34,752 nucleotides of DNA from Actinomycetes bacterium (GTDB lineage: Bacteria; Actinomycetota; Acidimicrobiia; Acidimicrobiales; Ilumatobacteraceae): positions 1 through 34,752 of the forward strand of contig JANXUX010000444.1 in assembly GCA_025351965.1 (NCBI GenBank). Direction: 5' to 3'. Positions 6,888-14,511 of the stretch are shown one piece after another. How positions within the stretch are numbered: the first letter of the stretch is position 1; each line of letters begins with the position of its first letter. A program made the position numbers and the translations under genes. Below the pieces are notes generated by a model. The model was not told the origin of the DNA. It ran no database searches and worked only from the letters and a program-made list of their open reading frames with translations.

Positions 6888-7640
6888 ATGACCGGTCTGC
6901 AGATCTTCGGCCTCCCCGGGCTCGCCGAGGTCCAAGCCGGTGACGATCTCGCTGCGCTCAGCGTCGAGACGGCCGACGCGGCCGGCACACCGCTGCAGAG
7001 CGGCGATGTCCTCGTCGTCACCAGCAAGATCGTCAGCAAGGCCGAGGGCCGCACCGTGGAGCTGGCCGACATCGTGCCGTCGCCGTTCGCACTGGCCTGG
7101 TCCGAGCCATGGGGCAAGGACCCGGCCGTCACCGAGATCGTGCTGCGCGAGGCCAAGCGGATCGTCCGCCAGGTCGGACCGATCCTGATCACCGAGACCC
7201 ACCACGGATTCGTGTGCGCCAACTCGGGTGTCGACCAGTCGAGCAGCGGGGCCAAGGGCCGCGCCGTGTTGCTGCCGCTCGATTCCGATGCCAGCGCGCG
7301 CAGCATCCGTGCCGGCCTGGCCGCCGCCGGGCTCGACATCGCCGTCGTCGTCAGCGACACGTTCGGCCGGGCCTGGCGCGAGGGCCAGACAGACATCGCG
7401 ATCGGGATCGCCGGGATTCAGCCGATCCTCAGCTACATCGGCCAGGTCGACCCGCACGGTCACGAGTTCCATGTGCAGGCGCTGTGCATCGCCGACGAAC
7501 TCGCCGGCGCCGCGGAGCTGGTCAAGGGCAACGTCAGCCGAATCCCGCTCGCCGTGATCCGAGGCCACTCCTGGGAGCCCGATGACACCGCCACGATTGC
7601 GCCGGTGCTGCGCGATCAGAGCCGAGACCTGTTCCGGTGA
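6888..7640 (+). CDS. cofE: Coenzyme F420:L-glutamate ligase
   Basis: CofE adds glutamates to F420-0 with GTP, completing the deazaflavin cofactor F420. The 250 residues match the family: GLPGLAEVQAGDDLA at the start, LVVTSKIVSKAEGR, the NSGVDQSSSG motif, DTFGRAWREGQTDIAIG, and a C-terminal AVIRG. The length equals archaeal CofE. The extra C-terminal FMN reductase domain found in mycobacterial FbiB is absent, so the step that reduces dehydro-F420-0 must be done by another protein. ATG 6888 is chosen over the long upstream open frame because homology begins there and a -10-like box sits just before it. The stop overlaps the next start by four bases (GTGA). Confidence 0.94.
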   Translation: MTGLQIFGLPGLAEVQAGDDLAALSVETADAAGTPLQSGDVLVVTSKIVSKAEGRTVELADIVPSPFALAWSEPWGKDPAVTEIVLREAKRIVRQVGPILITETHHGFVCANSGVDQSSSGAKGRAVLLPLDSDASARSIRAGLAAAGLDIAVVVSDTFGRAWREGQTDIAIGIAGIQPILSYIGQVDPHGHEFHVQALCIADELAGAAELVKGNVSRIPLAVIRGHSWEPDDTATIAPVLRDQSRDLFR

Positions 7641-8023
7641 CTGGCGCGCCGGCTGCCCATGCCGCGGACGCATTGGCGCGGGTCCGCGCCGCGTGCTCGG
7701 CGCTGCCCGAGGTCGTCGAGCGGCCGAGCCATGGCGCGCCATCGTTCTTCGTCAGCGGCAAGAAGTGCTTCGTGATGTTTCTCGACCACCATCACGACGA
7801 CGGCCGGCTCGCGTTGTGGGTCGCGGCCCCGCTCGGTGTGCAGGCAACGATGGTCGACGAGGATCCCGAACGGTTCTTCGTTCCGCCCTACGTCGGCGGG
7901 CGGGGATGGCTCGGTGTCCGGCTCGACCGCGAACCCGACTGGGACGAGATCGGCAGCATCTGCATCGACGCCTTCCGGTGCGTCGCGCCGAAGAAATTGT
8001 CCGGCCTGCTCGGCACGACCTGA
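7637..8023 (+). CDS. MmcQ/YjbR-like protein
   Basis: This 128-residue protein resembles the MmcQ/YjbR family (DUF419), small proteins with a double-wing fold that may bind DNA; their function is not established. Family features visible are the N-terminal helix with LPEVVERPSHGAPSFFV, a central GKKCFVMFLDHHHDDGRLALWV, and GWLGVRLD followed by a C-terminal helix containing KKL. GTG 7637 overlaps the cofE stop (GTGA), so translation is probably coupled to cofE, although no known link to F420 exists. The frame has normal codon use. Family membership is fairly sure; any role is not. Confidence 0.8.
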   Translation: MTGAPAAHAADALARVRAACSALPEVVERPSHGAPSFFVSGKKCFVMFLDHHHDDGRLALWVAAPLGVQATMVDEDPERFFVPPYVGGRGWLGVRLDREPDWDEIGSICIDAFRCVAPKKLSGLLGTT

Positions 8024-8030
8024 CAAACTA

Positions 8031-8046
8031 CCTACCGGTCGGTAGG
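8031..8046. promoter_or_regulatory. TetR-type operator over the desaturase promoter
   Basis: CCTACCG-GT-CGGTAGG is a perfect 7-base inverted repeat around a 2-base centre. It overlaps the -10 box (8043–8048) of the desaturase gene and ends 9 bases before its ATG. Palindromes of this CTACCG…CGGTAG type are common TetR-family operators in actinobacteria. A lipid-responsive repressor is therefore likely, but no such regulator is encoded in the window. Confidence 0.6.
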
Positions 8047-8048
8047 CT
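8043..8048 (+). promoter_or_regulatory. -10 box of a probable leaderless desaturase transcript
   Basis: TAGGCT (TANNNT) is followed by exactly six bases and then ATG 8055. This supports ATG 8055 over the in-frame GTG at 8049, because transcription would begin at or near 8055. Confidence 0.5.
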
Positions 8049-8054
8049 GTGTCG

Positions 8055-8987
8055 ATGACGTATCAGAGCTTTGTCGCCGAGCTGGAGCCCGTCGCAGCCA
8101 AGCTGCTCGACCGCCACCTCGCCACCGCCAAGGAGTGGTTCCCGCATGAGCTGGTTCCGTACAGCCGCGGCCATGACTTCGACAAGGGCTACGAGTGGTC
8201 CTGCGCTGACAGCGACCTCGCCGGCGCAGCGCTGCCTGAGGCAGTGCGCAGTGCGTTGTTCGTCAACCTGCTCACCGAGGACAACCTGCCCTACTACTTC
8301 CGCGACATCGAGCGGATGTTCGGCATGGACAGTGCGTTCGGGACCTGGAACCGGCGCTGGACAGCCGAAGAAGGTCGCCACTCGATTGCGATCCGCGACT
8401 ACCTGATCGCGACGCGCGCCGTGGATCCGGTGCAGCTCGAGCGGGCCCGCATGGCCCAGGTCAGCGGCGGCGAGGTGCCGACTCCTGAGTCACCGCTCGC
8501 CGGCGTGCTCTACGTCAGCCTGCAGGAACTCGCGACACGCATCGCTCATCGCAACACCGGCAAGCTCATCGGCGATCCGGCCGGCTACGAGGTCATGTCC
8601 CGGGTCGCGAACGACGAGAACCTGCATTACCTGTTCTACCGCGACCTCGCGACTGCAGCGATCGAGCTCAACCCGTCAGAGATGGTCATTGCGCTCGAAG
8701 ACGTGGTGCGCACGTTCGCGATGCCCGGGACGGGGATCCTCGACTTCGACCGGCACAGCGCGGCGATCTCCGCGGCAGGCATCTACGACGCGACGATCCT
8801 GCACGAGCAGGTGTTCATGCCGGTGATCTTGAACCACTGGCGGATCCAGCACCTCGAGCGTCTGACCGCCGCAGCCGAGAAGGCCCGTGAGGCGCTGCTC
8901 CATCGCCTCGAACGGCTCGGCAAGTTGGCCAAGGCGCTGGCGGCGCGAGCCGAGCGACGCCAAGCAGCGATGCTCGCCCGCGCCTGA
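8055..8987 (+). CDS. Acyl-ACP desaturase (di-iron, DesA-type)
   Basis: This soluble di-iron enzyme of the plant-type stearoyl-ACP desaturase family introduces a double bond into acyl-ACP (or acyl-CoA) with O2 and reduced ferredoxin. Its 310 residues carry the expected iron ligands: Glu75 in LLTEDNLPYYFRD, EEGRH at 105–109 (Glu106, His109), Glu158 in LQELATRIAHRNTG, and DENLH at 187–191 (Glu188, His191). It resembles mycobacterial DesA1/DesA2. The Arg/Ala-rich C-terminal helix is longer than usual. ATG 8055 is preferred because the -10 box lies six bases upstream. A TetR-type operator overlaps the promoter, so expression probably responds to a lipid signal. Confidence 0.9.
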   Translation: MTYQSFVAELEPVAAKLLDRHLATAKEWFPHELVPYSRGHDFDKGYEWSCADSDLAGAALPEAVRSALFVNLLTEDNLPYYFRDIERMFGMDSAFGTWNRRWTAEEGRHSIAIRDYLIATRAVDPVQLERARMAQVSGGEVPTPESPLAGVLYVSLQELATRIAHRNTGKLIGDPAGYEVMSRVANDENLHYLFYRDLATAAIELNPSEMVIALEDVVRTFAMPGTGILDFDRHSAAISAAGIYDATILHEQVFMPVILNHWRIQHLERLTAAAEKAREALLHRLERLGKLAKALAARAERRQAAMLARA

Positions 8988-8999
8988 CCCGGTCTGGTG

Positions 9000-9005
9000 C
9001 ACACT
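9000..9005 (+). promoter_or_regulatory. -10-like box before the upstream short frame of the carboxypeptidase
   Basis: CACACT keeps A2 and T6 of the -10 consensus and ends six bases before GTG 9012, the start of an 11-codon frame. The spacing matches the other leaderless-type starts in this region. Confidence 0.3.
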
Positions 9006-9011
9006 GGCAGG

Positions 9012-9047
9012 GTGACCAACGCCAGCATGCAACGCGGGATCTCGTGA
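9012..9047 (+). CDS. Possible 11-residue upstream peptide
   Basis: GTG 9012 opens a short frame (MTNASMQRGIS) whose TGA stop overlaps the carboxypeptidase start codon as GTGA. A -10-like box lies six bases before it. The carboxypeptidase GTG has no clear Shine–Dalgarno, so a ribosome finishing this leader could reinitiate on it. The evidence is only positional, and it may be chance in GC-rich DNA. Confidence 0.3.
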   Translation: MTNASMQRGIS

Positions 9048-10054
9048 ACGTTCGCCGGGTCCTCAGGTTCGTTGCGGCTGGCGCGATCGTGGTGGCGGTG
9101 AGCAGTCCCGCTGCCGCCACGGCGTCAGCCCGTACGGCTGGGGCGACCACCTGCTCGCTGACCGTGACGTTGCAGGAGGGGTCGAAGGGTCCGGACGTGC
9201 GCTGCCTCGAGTCGCGGCTGATCGCGCTCGGCGCTGCGGGTGTCGTCGGTCCCGACGACTCCTTCGGCCCGTCGACCTCGCTCGCCGTGTTCACGTTCCA
9301 GGCCGAGCACGGCCTGTTGATCGACGGAGTCGTCGGACCGCGAACGCGCGCGGCACTGGCGGTGGCGCAGCCGGAATCGAGAGCGACCCCCATCGCCCCG
9401 AAGATCCGTGAGACTCGGGTGATCGGCACGTCGGTACAGGGCCGGCCGATCACAGCGGTCCGGATGGGCACGCCCGGCGGCCGTGTGGTGCTCGTGATCG
9501 GCGTCATCCACGGCGACGAGGCCAAAGGTGCGCTGATCACGCAGGCCTTGCGGGCCATGCCGACGCCTGCGGACATCGACCTGTGGCTGATCGACAGCAT
9601 CAACCCGGACGGCGTCGCCAACGGCACGCGTGGCAATGCCAACGGCGTCGACCTCAACCGCAACTTCGAGTCCGGCTGGAACTACATCCCGCGCAGCACG
9701 ACGAACCGTCAGTACAGCGGCGAGGCGCCGGCCGACCAGCCCGAGACCCAGGCCGTCGAGGCCTTCGTCGTCCAGATCCGACCGTCGGTGGCGATCTGGT
9801 ACCACCAGGACGCCAACGTGGTGTCGGTCAACGGCTCGCGGCGAGCGATCCCGACGCTGTACGCCAAGCTCGTCGGTCTGGGAACCGGCAGCGTGCCGTG
9901 CACGGCGCTGTGCACGGGGACTGCCGGCACGTTCGTCAACTCCACCATCAGCGGAGCGACGAGCTTCCTCGTCGAACTCCCCGGATCGGCCGTCGTCACC
10001 CGCTCGATGATCCGCCGCCACGCCGTTGCGGTGCTCGCGGTCATCGGGCTGTGA
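9044..10054 (+). CDS. Secreted M14 zinc carboxypeptidase with peptidoglycan-binding domain
   Basis: This is a predicted exported murein-peptide or protein carboxypeptidase. The 336 residues comprise a Sec signal peptide (about 1–29, ending AATASA), a PG_binding_1 domain at about 42–110 (GSKGPDVRCLESRLIALG … DGVVGPRTRAAL), and an M14 catalytic domain from about 125. Zinc ligands are His156 and Glu159 (HGDE) and His254 (WYHQD); the catalytic Glu is 311 in FLVELPGS. SINPDGVANGTRGNANGVDLNRNF matches the substrate-binding NPDG…NRN region of MpaA-type enzymes. The cell-wall-binding domain suggests action on peptidoglycan stem peptides. GTG 9044 is the only start that gives a proper signal peptide. 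Confidence 0.9.
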   Translation: MNVRRVLRFVAAGAIVVAVSSPAAATASARTAGATTCSLTVTLQEGSKGPDVRCLESRLIALGAAGVVGPDDSFGPSTSLAVFTFQAEHGLLIDGVVGPRTRAALAVAQPESRATPIAPKIRETRVIGTSVQGRPITAVRMGTPGGRVVLVIGVIHGDEAKGALITQALRAMPTPADIDLWLIDSINPDGVANGTRGNANGVDLNRNFESGWNYIPRSTTNRQYSGEAPADQPETQAVEAFVVQIRPSVAIWYHQDANVVSVNGSRRAIPTLYAKLVGLGTGSVPCTALCTGTAGTFVNSTISGATSFLVELPGSAVVTRSMIRRHAVAVLAVIGL

Positions 10055-10172
10055 TCCATGGCCGACGGCGAAGGTGAACGAGAGATGAACGGCAGATGAC
10101 GGGTACCTGTTTGCTCCGTGAACCTTGATCGCCGACCTCCGACATGTGGAGTTCACCCGCTGTGCGAAGGGC

Positions 10173-10178
10173 TAAGGT
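10173..10178 (+). promoter_or_regulatory. -10 box of the ABC importer operon
   Basis: TAAGGT (TANNNT) lies 29 bases before the start of the lipoprotein gene, leaving a short leader with a good Shine–Dalgarno (AAGGGGAG, 10196–10203). A possible -35 (TTCACC, 10152–10157) is 15 bases upstream. The 153-base gap after the carboxypeptidase gene holds nothing else I can support. Confidence 0.4.
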
Positions 10179-10207
10179 GCCCTCGACCACCAATCAAGGG
10201 GAGACAC

Positions 10208-11428
10208 GTGTTACAGAGGAACTACCTGAAAGGCATCGCGCTGTCCGTCGCTGTTGCCTTCATGGCCGCATCGTGCGGTAGCGACACCAAGACCAGTTCG
10301 GACAGCCCGACGACCGTTGCAGCCGCCGAGACCACCGCGGCCGCGACAGAGACGACCGGTGCGACCGAGACCACGGGCGCCACCGACACCACCGGCGCCG
10401 CTGCCAGCGGCGACCTCGCTGCGCTCGAAGCAGAGTGCAAGTCCGAAGGCGCCGTGAACCTGATCGCCCTCCCGGACGAGTGGGCCAACTACAAGGGCAT
10501 CCTCGCCGCCTTCGGCGACAAGTACCCCGACGTGACCCATGACGTCGCCAACCCCGAGGGCTCGTCCAAGGACGAGATGAACGCCGTGGAGACTCTGGCT
10601 GGCCAGGCCGACCAGCCCGACAACGTCGACGTCAGCCCGGCCATCGCCCAGGAGATGGTCGACAAGGGACTTTTCGAGCCGTACACGCCGACCCTCGCCG
10701 ACGAAATCCCCGCCGGCCTCATCGACCCCGACCACAACTGGGTCGCTGCGTACTACGGCATCATGGCCATCACCACGAACACCACGATCGTCCCGAACGC
10801 TCCGACGAGCTTCGCCGATCTGACCAAGCCGGAGTACAAGGGCCTCGTCGCCCTCAACGGTGACCCGCGTGAAGCCGGCGCCGCGTTCGCAGCCGTGATG
10901 GCCGCCTCGCTCGCCAACGGCGGCAGCGCCGACGACATCCTCCCCGGCATCAAGTACTTCGCTGACCTGAAGAAGTCGGGCAACCTCGGTGGCACCGACG
11001 TCACCAAGGAGACGGTGCTCAGCGGTGAGACCCCGATCGCCATCGACTGGAGCTACAACGTTCCGGGCCTGGCCGCCGACCTGAAGGCCGCCGGTCTCAC
11101 GGTCGAGACCAACTTCCCGACCGACGGTGTCTACGGTGGCTTCTACGCCCAGGGCGTCGTCAAGGGCTCGCCGCACCAGGCCTGCTCGAAGGTCTGGGAA
11201 GAGCACATCCTCTCCAACGAGGGAGCCCTCGGCTATCTCGCCGGTGGCGCGATGCCCGCTCGGTACCAGGCGCTGCTGGATGCCGGTCTCGTGACCGACG
11301 AGCTCAAGAAGAACCTGCCCCCGGACGAGCTGATCTCCCAGATCGCATTCCTCACCCCGGCCCAGATTGCCGCTGCCAAGGACACCCTGGCGACCAATTG
11401 GGGCCCGATGGTTGCTGACGCTTCCTGA
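10208..11428 (+). CDS. ABC transporter substrate-binding lipoprotein
   Basis: This is the extracellular binding component of an ABC importer. Its 406 residues begin with a lipoprotein signal peptide whose lipobox is AASC with Cys23, followed by a Thr/Ala-rich tether of TTGAT-like repeats to about residue 75. The bacterial solute-binding domain then starts at GDLAALEAECKSEGAVNL. The fold type (SBP family 1/6, as in iron(III), thiamine, phosphonate and polyamine systems) is suggested by the opening SEGAVNLIALPDEW and by NVDVSPAIAQEMVDKGLFEPYTP. The substrate cannot be read from sequence. GTG 10208 is chosen because of the AAGGGGAG four bases upstream and the signal peptide. It heads an operon with two permeases and an ATPase. 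Confidence 0.9.
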   Translation: MLQRNYLKGIALSVAVAFMAASCGSDTKTSSDSPTTVAAAETTAAATETTGATETTGATDTTGAAASGDLAALEAECKSEGAVNLIALPDEWANYKGILAAFGDKYPDVTHDVANPEGSSKDEMNAVETLAGQADQPDNVDVSPAIAQEMVDKGLFEPYTPTLADEIPAGLIDPDHNWVAAYYGIMAITTNTTIVPNAPTSFADLTKPEYKGLVALNGDPREAGAAFAAVMAASLANGGSADDILPGIKYFADLKKSGNLGGTDVTKETVLSGETPIAIDWSYNVPGLAADLKAAGLTVETNFPTDGVYGGFYAQGVVKGSPHQACSKVWEEHILSNEGALGYLAGGAMPARYQALLDAGLVTDELKKNLPPDELISQIAFLTPAQIAAAKDTLATNWGPMVADAS

Positions 11429-11438
11429 CATCTGTCAG
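11425..11438 (+). promoter_or_regulatory. Stem-loop at the end of the binding-protein gene
   Basis: CTGACA-TC-TGTCAG is a perfect 6-base inverted repeat overlapping the lipoprotein stop codon and ending 5 bases before the GTG of the first permease. Hairpins at this place in importer operons often protect the upstream message, raising binding protein over permease. Here it could also hide the permease start, which lacks a visible Shine–Dalgarno. Confidence 0.35.
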
Positions 11439-11443
11439 CAGAC

Positions 11444-12367
11444 GTGACCAACATCATTGCTGCCAGTGATGGCACCGCTGTCGGGGGCCGCACCGTGCGT
11501 GCGGCCCCCGTGGCGCGGGCCAGGAAACGGTTGAGCTGGGCCTGGCTCGGCGTCGTGCCGTTCTTCGCCTTCCTCCTGCTGTTCCTGATCGTTCCCGCCA
11601 TCAGCGTCTTCCAACAGGCGCTGCACAACAACGACGGCTCCTTCGGCTTCGATGCGATGAAGGCGGCCGTGCAGGGCCAGAACCTCGACGCGTTCTGGTT
11701 CTCGGTCCGCTTCTCCGCCGGGGCGTCCGCGGTCGGGGTCATCATCGGAACGCTGCTCGCCTACGCTGCGGTGACGGCGAAGCGCCCGAAGTGGCTGCGC
11801 AGCCTCGTCACCTCCTTCAGTGGCGTCGCCGCGAACCTCGGCGGTCTGCCGCTCGCATTCGCGTTCATCACCCTGCTCGGACGCCAGGGTGTGTTGACCA
11901 AGATCCTGAGCTACTTCGGCTACAACCTGTACGCCGGTGACTTCCAGCTCGGACAGGTCAGCGGCCTGATCACCGTGTACGCCTACTTCAACATCCCGCT
12001 GATGGTGCTCATCACGCTGCCTGCCATCGACGGTCTCAAGGCCTCCTGGCGTGAGGCCGCGGCGAACCTCGGCGGTTCGTCGTTCACCTACTGGCGGCGA
12101 GTGGGTATCCCGGTGTTGATGCCGTCCCTGCTCGGTGGCTTCCTGCTGCTGTTCGCGAACTCGTTCAGCGCCTTCGCAACGGCCAAGGTGATGACCGACA
12201 ACTCCAAGATCGTCTCGCTCCGACTCGGCTTCTTCCTCGGCGGCGACATCAACGTGGGCCAGGACGCCATCGGCTACGCCCTCGCCGCGTGGATGGTCAT
12301 CATCATGGGTGTCTGCATGGGTTTCTACTGGATGCTCAGAAAGCGGGCTGAACGATGGCAGACATAA
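11444..12367 (+). CDS. ABC importer permease subunit 1
   Basis: This inner-membrane permease (307 residues) has about six transmembrane segments, the first near 32–55 (WLGVVPFFAFLLLFLIVPAI). The cytoplasmic EAA loop that docks the ATPase is clear: REAAANLGGSSFTYWRRVGIPVL, beginning near residue 204. It belongs to the PotB/CysT-like MetI superfamily. It follows the binding-protein gene by 15 bases and overlaps the second permease by 13. GTG 11444 is the first start in frame after the lipoprotein stop, with no good Shine–Dalgarno, so it may depend on coupling. The substrate is unknown; iron, polyamine, thiamine or phosphonate importers have this arrangement. Confidence 0.9.
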   Translation: MTNIIAASDGTAVGGRTVRAAPVARARKRLSWAWLGVVPFFAFLLLFLIVPAISVFQQALHNNDGSFGFDAMKAAVQGQNLDAFWFSVRFSAGASAVGVIIGTLLAYAAVTAKRPKWLRSLVTSFSGVAANLGGLPLAFAFITLLGRQGVLTKILSYFGYNLYAGDFQLGQVSGLITVYAYFNIPLMVLITLPAIDGLKASWREAAANLGGSSFTYWRRVGIPVLMPSLLGGFLLLFANSFSAFATAKVMTDNSKIVSLRLGFFLGGDINVGQDAIGYALAAWMVIIMGVCMGFYWMLRKRAERWQT

Positions 12368-13338
12368 ACCCGCTCGCGCCGGCGATGCCGCTGGCGATCG
12401 ATCCCGAGATCGGCGGGCCGCCGACCGCACCGATCGGTGGCGTGCCGCCCCGTGCCGGCCGCCCCGCGGTCCGCTTCGGTCGCCTCGGCCCCACGCTCGT
12501 GCTGATCCTGTGCGCGATCTTCTTCATCGCGCCGCTGTTGACGCTCGCCCGCTATGCGCTCCAGAACGTGCCGACGATCCGCCTCGGTGCGTCGACGATG
12601 TTCGACAAGTGGTCGCTCAGCGGCCTGACCAAGGCGTTCAGCGACAAGCAGTTCGGTCCGACGCTGCGGCTGAGTCTCAAGCTCGCCCTCGGCACCGTGA
12701 CGCTCACGCTCGCGCTGCTGCTGCCGACGGCGATCTGGGTGCACATGCGTCTGCCCAGGATGCGGGCCGTGATCGAGTTCGTGACCGTGCTGCCGTACGT
12801 GATTCCGGCCATCGCGCTGGTCGCCGGGATCGTGGTCGTCAAGCCGCACGCGCGCTGGTTCCTGGACTCGGACTACTCACTCGTGCCGTTCTACGTGATC
12901 CTCGCCCTGCCGTTCACCTATCGCTCGATCGATGCCGGTCTGCGCTCGATCGATCTGAAGACGCTGGTCGATGCCTCACGCAGCCTCGGCGCCGGATGGG
13001 GCACGACACTGCGTCGGGCTCTGGTGCCGAACCTGCGCACGGCCATCATCTCGTCGGCGTTCCTCACCACCGCCGTGGTACTCGGCGAGTTCACCATTGC
13101 GTCGACGCTGCTCAAGAACACGCTGCCGACCTTCCAGGCCACCTACGTCAAACGCGAACCGCAGGGCGGTTATGGCCTCAACCTGCTCGCCCTCGTCGCG
13201 ACCACCGGCCTGTTCGCACTGCTCACCGTCGCCACCCGCAAGCGTGGCAGCCGCAAGGTCAAGTCTGCGCTCACCGACCCGGCGATGGCTGAGACGATGG
13301 CATTCGCAGGAATCACCCGGAGTCAGCAAGGAAGATGA
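12355..13338 (+). CDS. ABC importer permease subunit 2
   Basis: This is the second permease of the importer (327 residues, PotC-like). A Pro-rich cytoplasmic N-terminus of about 40 residues precedes the first membrane segment (LGPTLVLILCAIFFIAPLLTLA). Four to five more segments follow. The docking loop reads DASRSLGAGWGTTLRRALVPNL, where the usual EAA is DAS. ATG 12355 lies inside the end of the first permease gene (13-base overlap), and the stop is 10 bases before the ATPase start. The two permeases would form a heterodimeric channel with the ATPase at 13349. Confidence 0.9.
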   Translation: MADINPLAPAMPLAIDPEIGGPPTAPIGGVPPRAGRPAVRFGRLGPTLVLILCAIFFIAPLLTLARYALQNVPTIRLGASTMFDKWSLSGLTKAFSDKQFGPTLRLSLKLALGTVTLTLALLLPTAIWVHMRLPRMRAVIEFVTVLPYVIPAIALVAGIVVVKPHARWFLDSDYSLVPFYVILALPFTYRSIDAGLRSIDLKTLVDASRSLGAGWGTTLRRALVPNLRTAIISSAFLTTAVVLGEFTIASTLLKNTLPTFQATYVKREPQGGYGLNLLALVATTGLFALLTVATRKRGSRKVKSALTDPAMAETMAFAGITRSQQGR

Positions 13339-13348
13339 GGAACCACGA

Positions 13349-14434
13349 ATGACCGGCCTGCTCTACATCTCGGTTCGCAAGACCTTCGGGCCCACGGTCG
13401 CGCTGGAGAGCCTCGACCTCGACGTGCGCGAGGGTGAGCTGATCAGCCTCCTCGGTCCGTCGGGCTGCGGCAAGACCACGGCCCTGCGCATTGCGGCCGG
13501 CTTCGAGTTCGCGGACTCCGGCGCCGTGACGGTCGGCGGCGCGGACATCACCCGCAAGCCGGCGCACAAGCGCAACATGGGCATGGTCTTCCAGAGCTAC
13601 AGCCTGTTCCCGAACCTGTCGGTGAACATGAACGTCGACTTCGGCCTGCGCACCCGCAAGATCGCCGCTCCCGAGCGTCGCAAGCGTGTCGCCGACATGC
13701 TCGAGCTCGTCCAGCTCGGCGGGATGGGCGAGCGGTACCCGCACCAGCTCTCCGGCGGCCAGCAACAGCGCGTCGCTCTCGCCCGTGCCCTCGCGATCCG
13801 TCCGTCGGTGCTGCTGCTCGACGAGCCGCTGTCCGCCCTCGACGCCAAGGTTCGTCTGGCGCTGCGTGACGAGATCCGCAGGATCCAGACCGAGCTCGGG
13901 ATCACCACCCTGCTCGTGACCCATGATCAAGAAGAGGCGCTCGGCATCGCCGACCGGGTCGGCGTCATGTCGTCTGGCCGGCTCGAGCAGCTCGCCGCAC
14001 CCAGCGAGATCTACAGCCGACCGGCCAGCGCCTTCGTGGCCCGTTTCGTGGGCTCGATGAACGAACTTGCCGGCACCGTGCGTGGCCCGGATGCCGTCGA
14101 CGTCGGTGGGCAGACGATCATGACGCCGAGCGCGCTGACCCGCAACACCGGGGATTCCGTGGTCTTCCTCGGCCGTCCCGAGGACGTCGCAGTTCGTGAC
14201 AGCGATCAGCCCGGTCTCGCGGGCACGGTCACCGCGACCACGTTCCAGGGTGCCTCCACCGTGGTCGGTGTGCGCCTCGATGTGCTCGACACGCTCATCC
14301 ACGCCCACCTGAACAGCTCCACCGCATCGCATCTGAGAGCGGGTCAGCGGGTGTCGGTAGAGATCGACGGGGCGCGGGCCGTGCTCGAGTCCGCAGGTGC
14401 AGCCTCGCCGGTGCCTGTCGACGCACTGGCCTGA
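13349..14434 (+). CDS. ABC importer ATP-binding subunit
   Basis: This is the energising ATPase of the importer, of the PotA/FbpC/UgpC class (361 residues). It shows Walker A GPSGCGKTT at 36–44, the Q-loop FQSYSLFPNL, signature LSGGQQQRVALARAL, Walker B VLLLDEPLSALDAKVR, and switch His in VTHDQEEAL. A C-terminal TOBE-like regulatory region follows from about 240 (FLGRPEDVAVRD … GTVTATTFQGAS). Start ATG 13349 has GAGG nine to twelve bases upstream, overlapping the stop of the second permease gene. It is the last gene of the operon; a weak CCTGA/TCAGG hairpin lies after it (14443–14457). Confidence 0.94.
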   Translation: MTGLLYISVRKTFGPTVALESLDLDVREGELISLLGPSGCGKTTALRIAAGFEFADSGAVTVGGADITRKPAHKRNMGMVFQSYSLFPNLSVNMNVDFGLRTRKIAAPERRKRVADMLELVQLGGMGERYPHQLSGGQQQRVALARALAIRPSVLLLDEPLSALDAKVRLALRDEIRRIQTELGITTLLVTHDQEEALGIADRVGVMSSGRLEQLAAPSEIYSRPASAFVARFVGSMNELAGTVRGPDAVDVGGQTIMTPSALTRNTGDSVVFLGRPEDVAVRDSDQPGLAGTVTATTFQGASTVVGVRLDVLDTLIHAHLNSSTASHLRAGQRVSVEIDGARAVLESAGAASPVPVDALA

Positions 14435-14470
14435 CGGAGTGGCCTGACGTCCTCAGGGCACGATGAGTCG

Positions 14471-14502
14471 GCGACACCATCAGCCGGCGACAGCATCAGC
14501 CG
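14471..14502. repeat. Two-copy 16-base direct repeat between convergent genes
   Basis: GCGACACCATCAGCCG (14471–14486) is followed at once by GCGACAGCATCAGCCG (14487–14502), with one mismatch. It lies between the ends of the importer ATPase gene and the glycerophosphodiesterase gene. No function is apparent. Confidence 0.7.
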
Positions 14503-14511
14503 GCCTGCGGT

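Noticed and set aside
6843-7742. Upstream open extension of menB
   Set aside because: It is antisense to cofE, rich in Arg/Gly/Asp as expected of a shadow frame, and MenB homology begins at GTG 6842.
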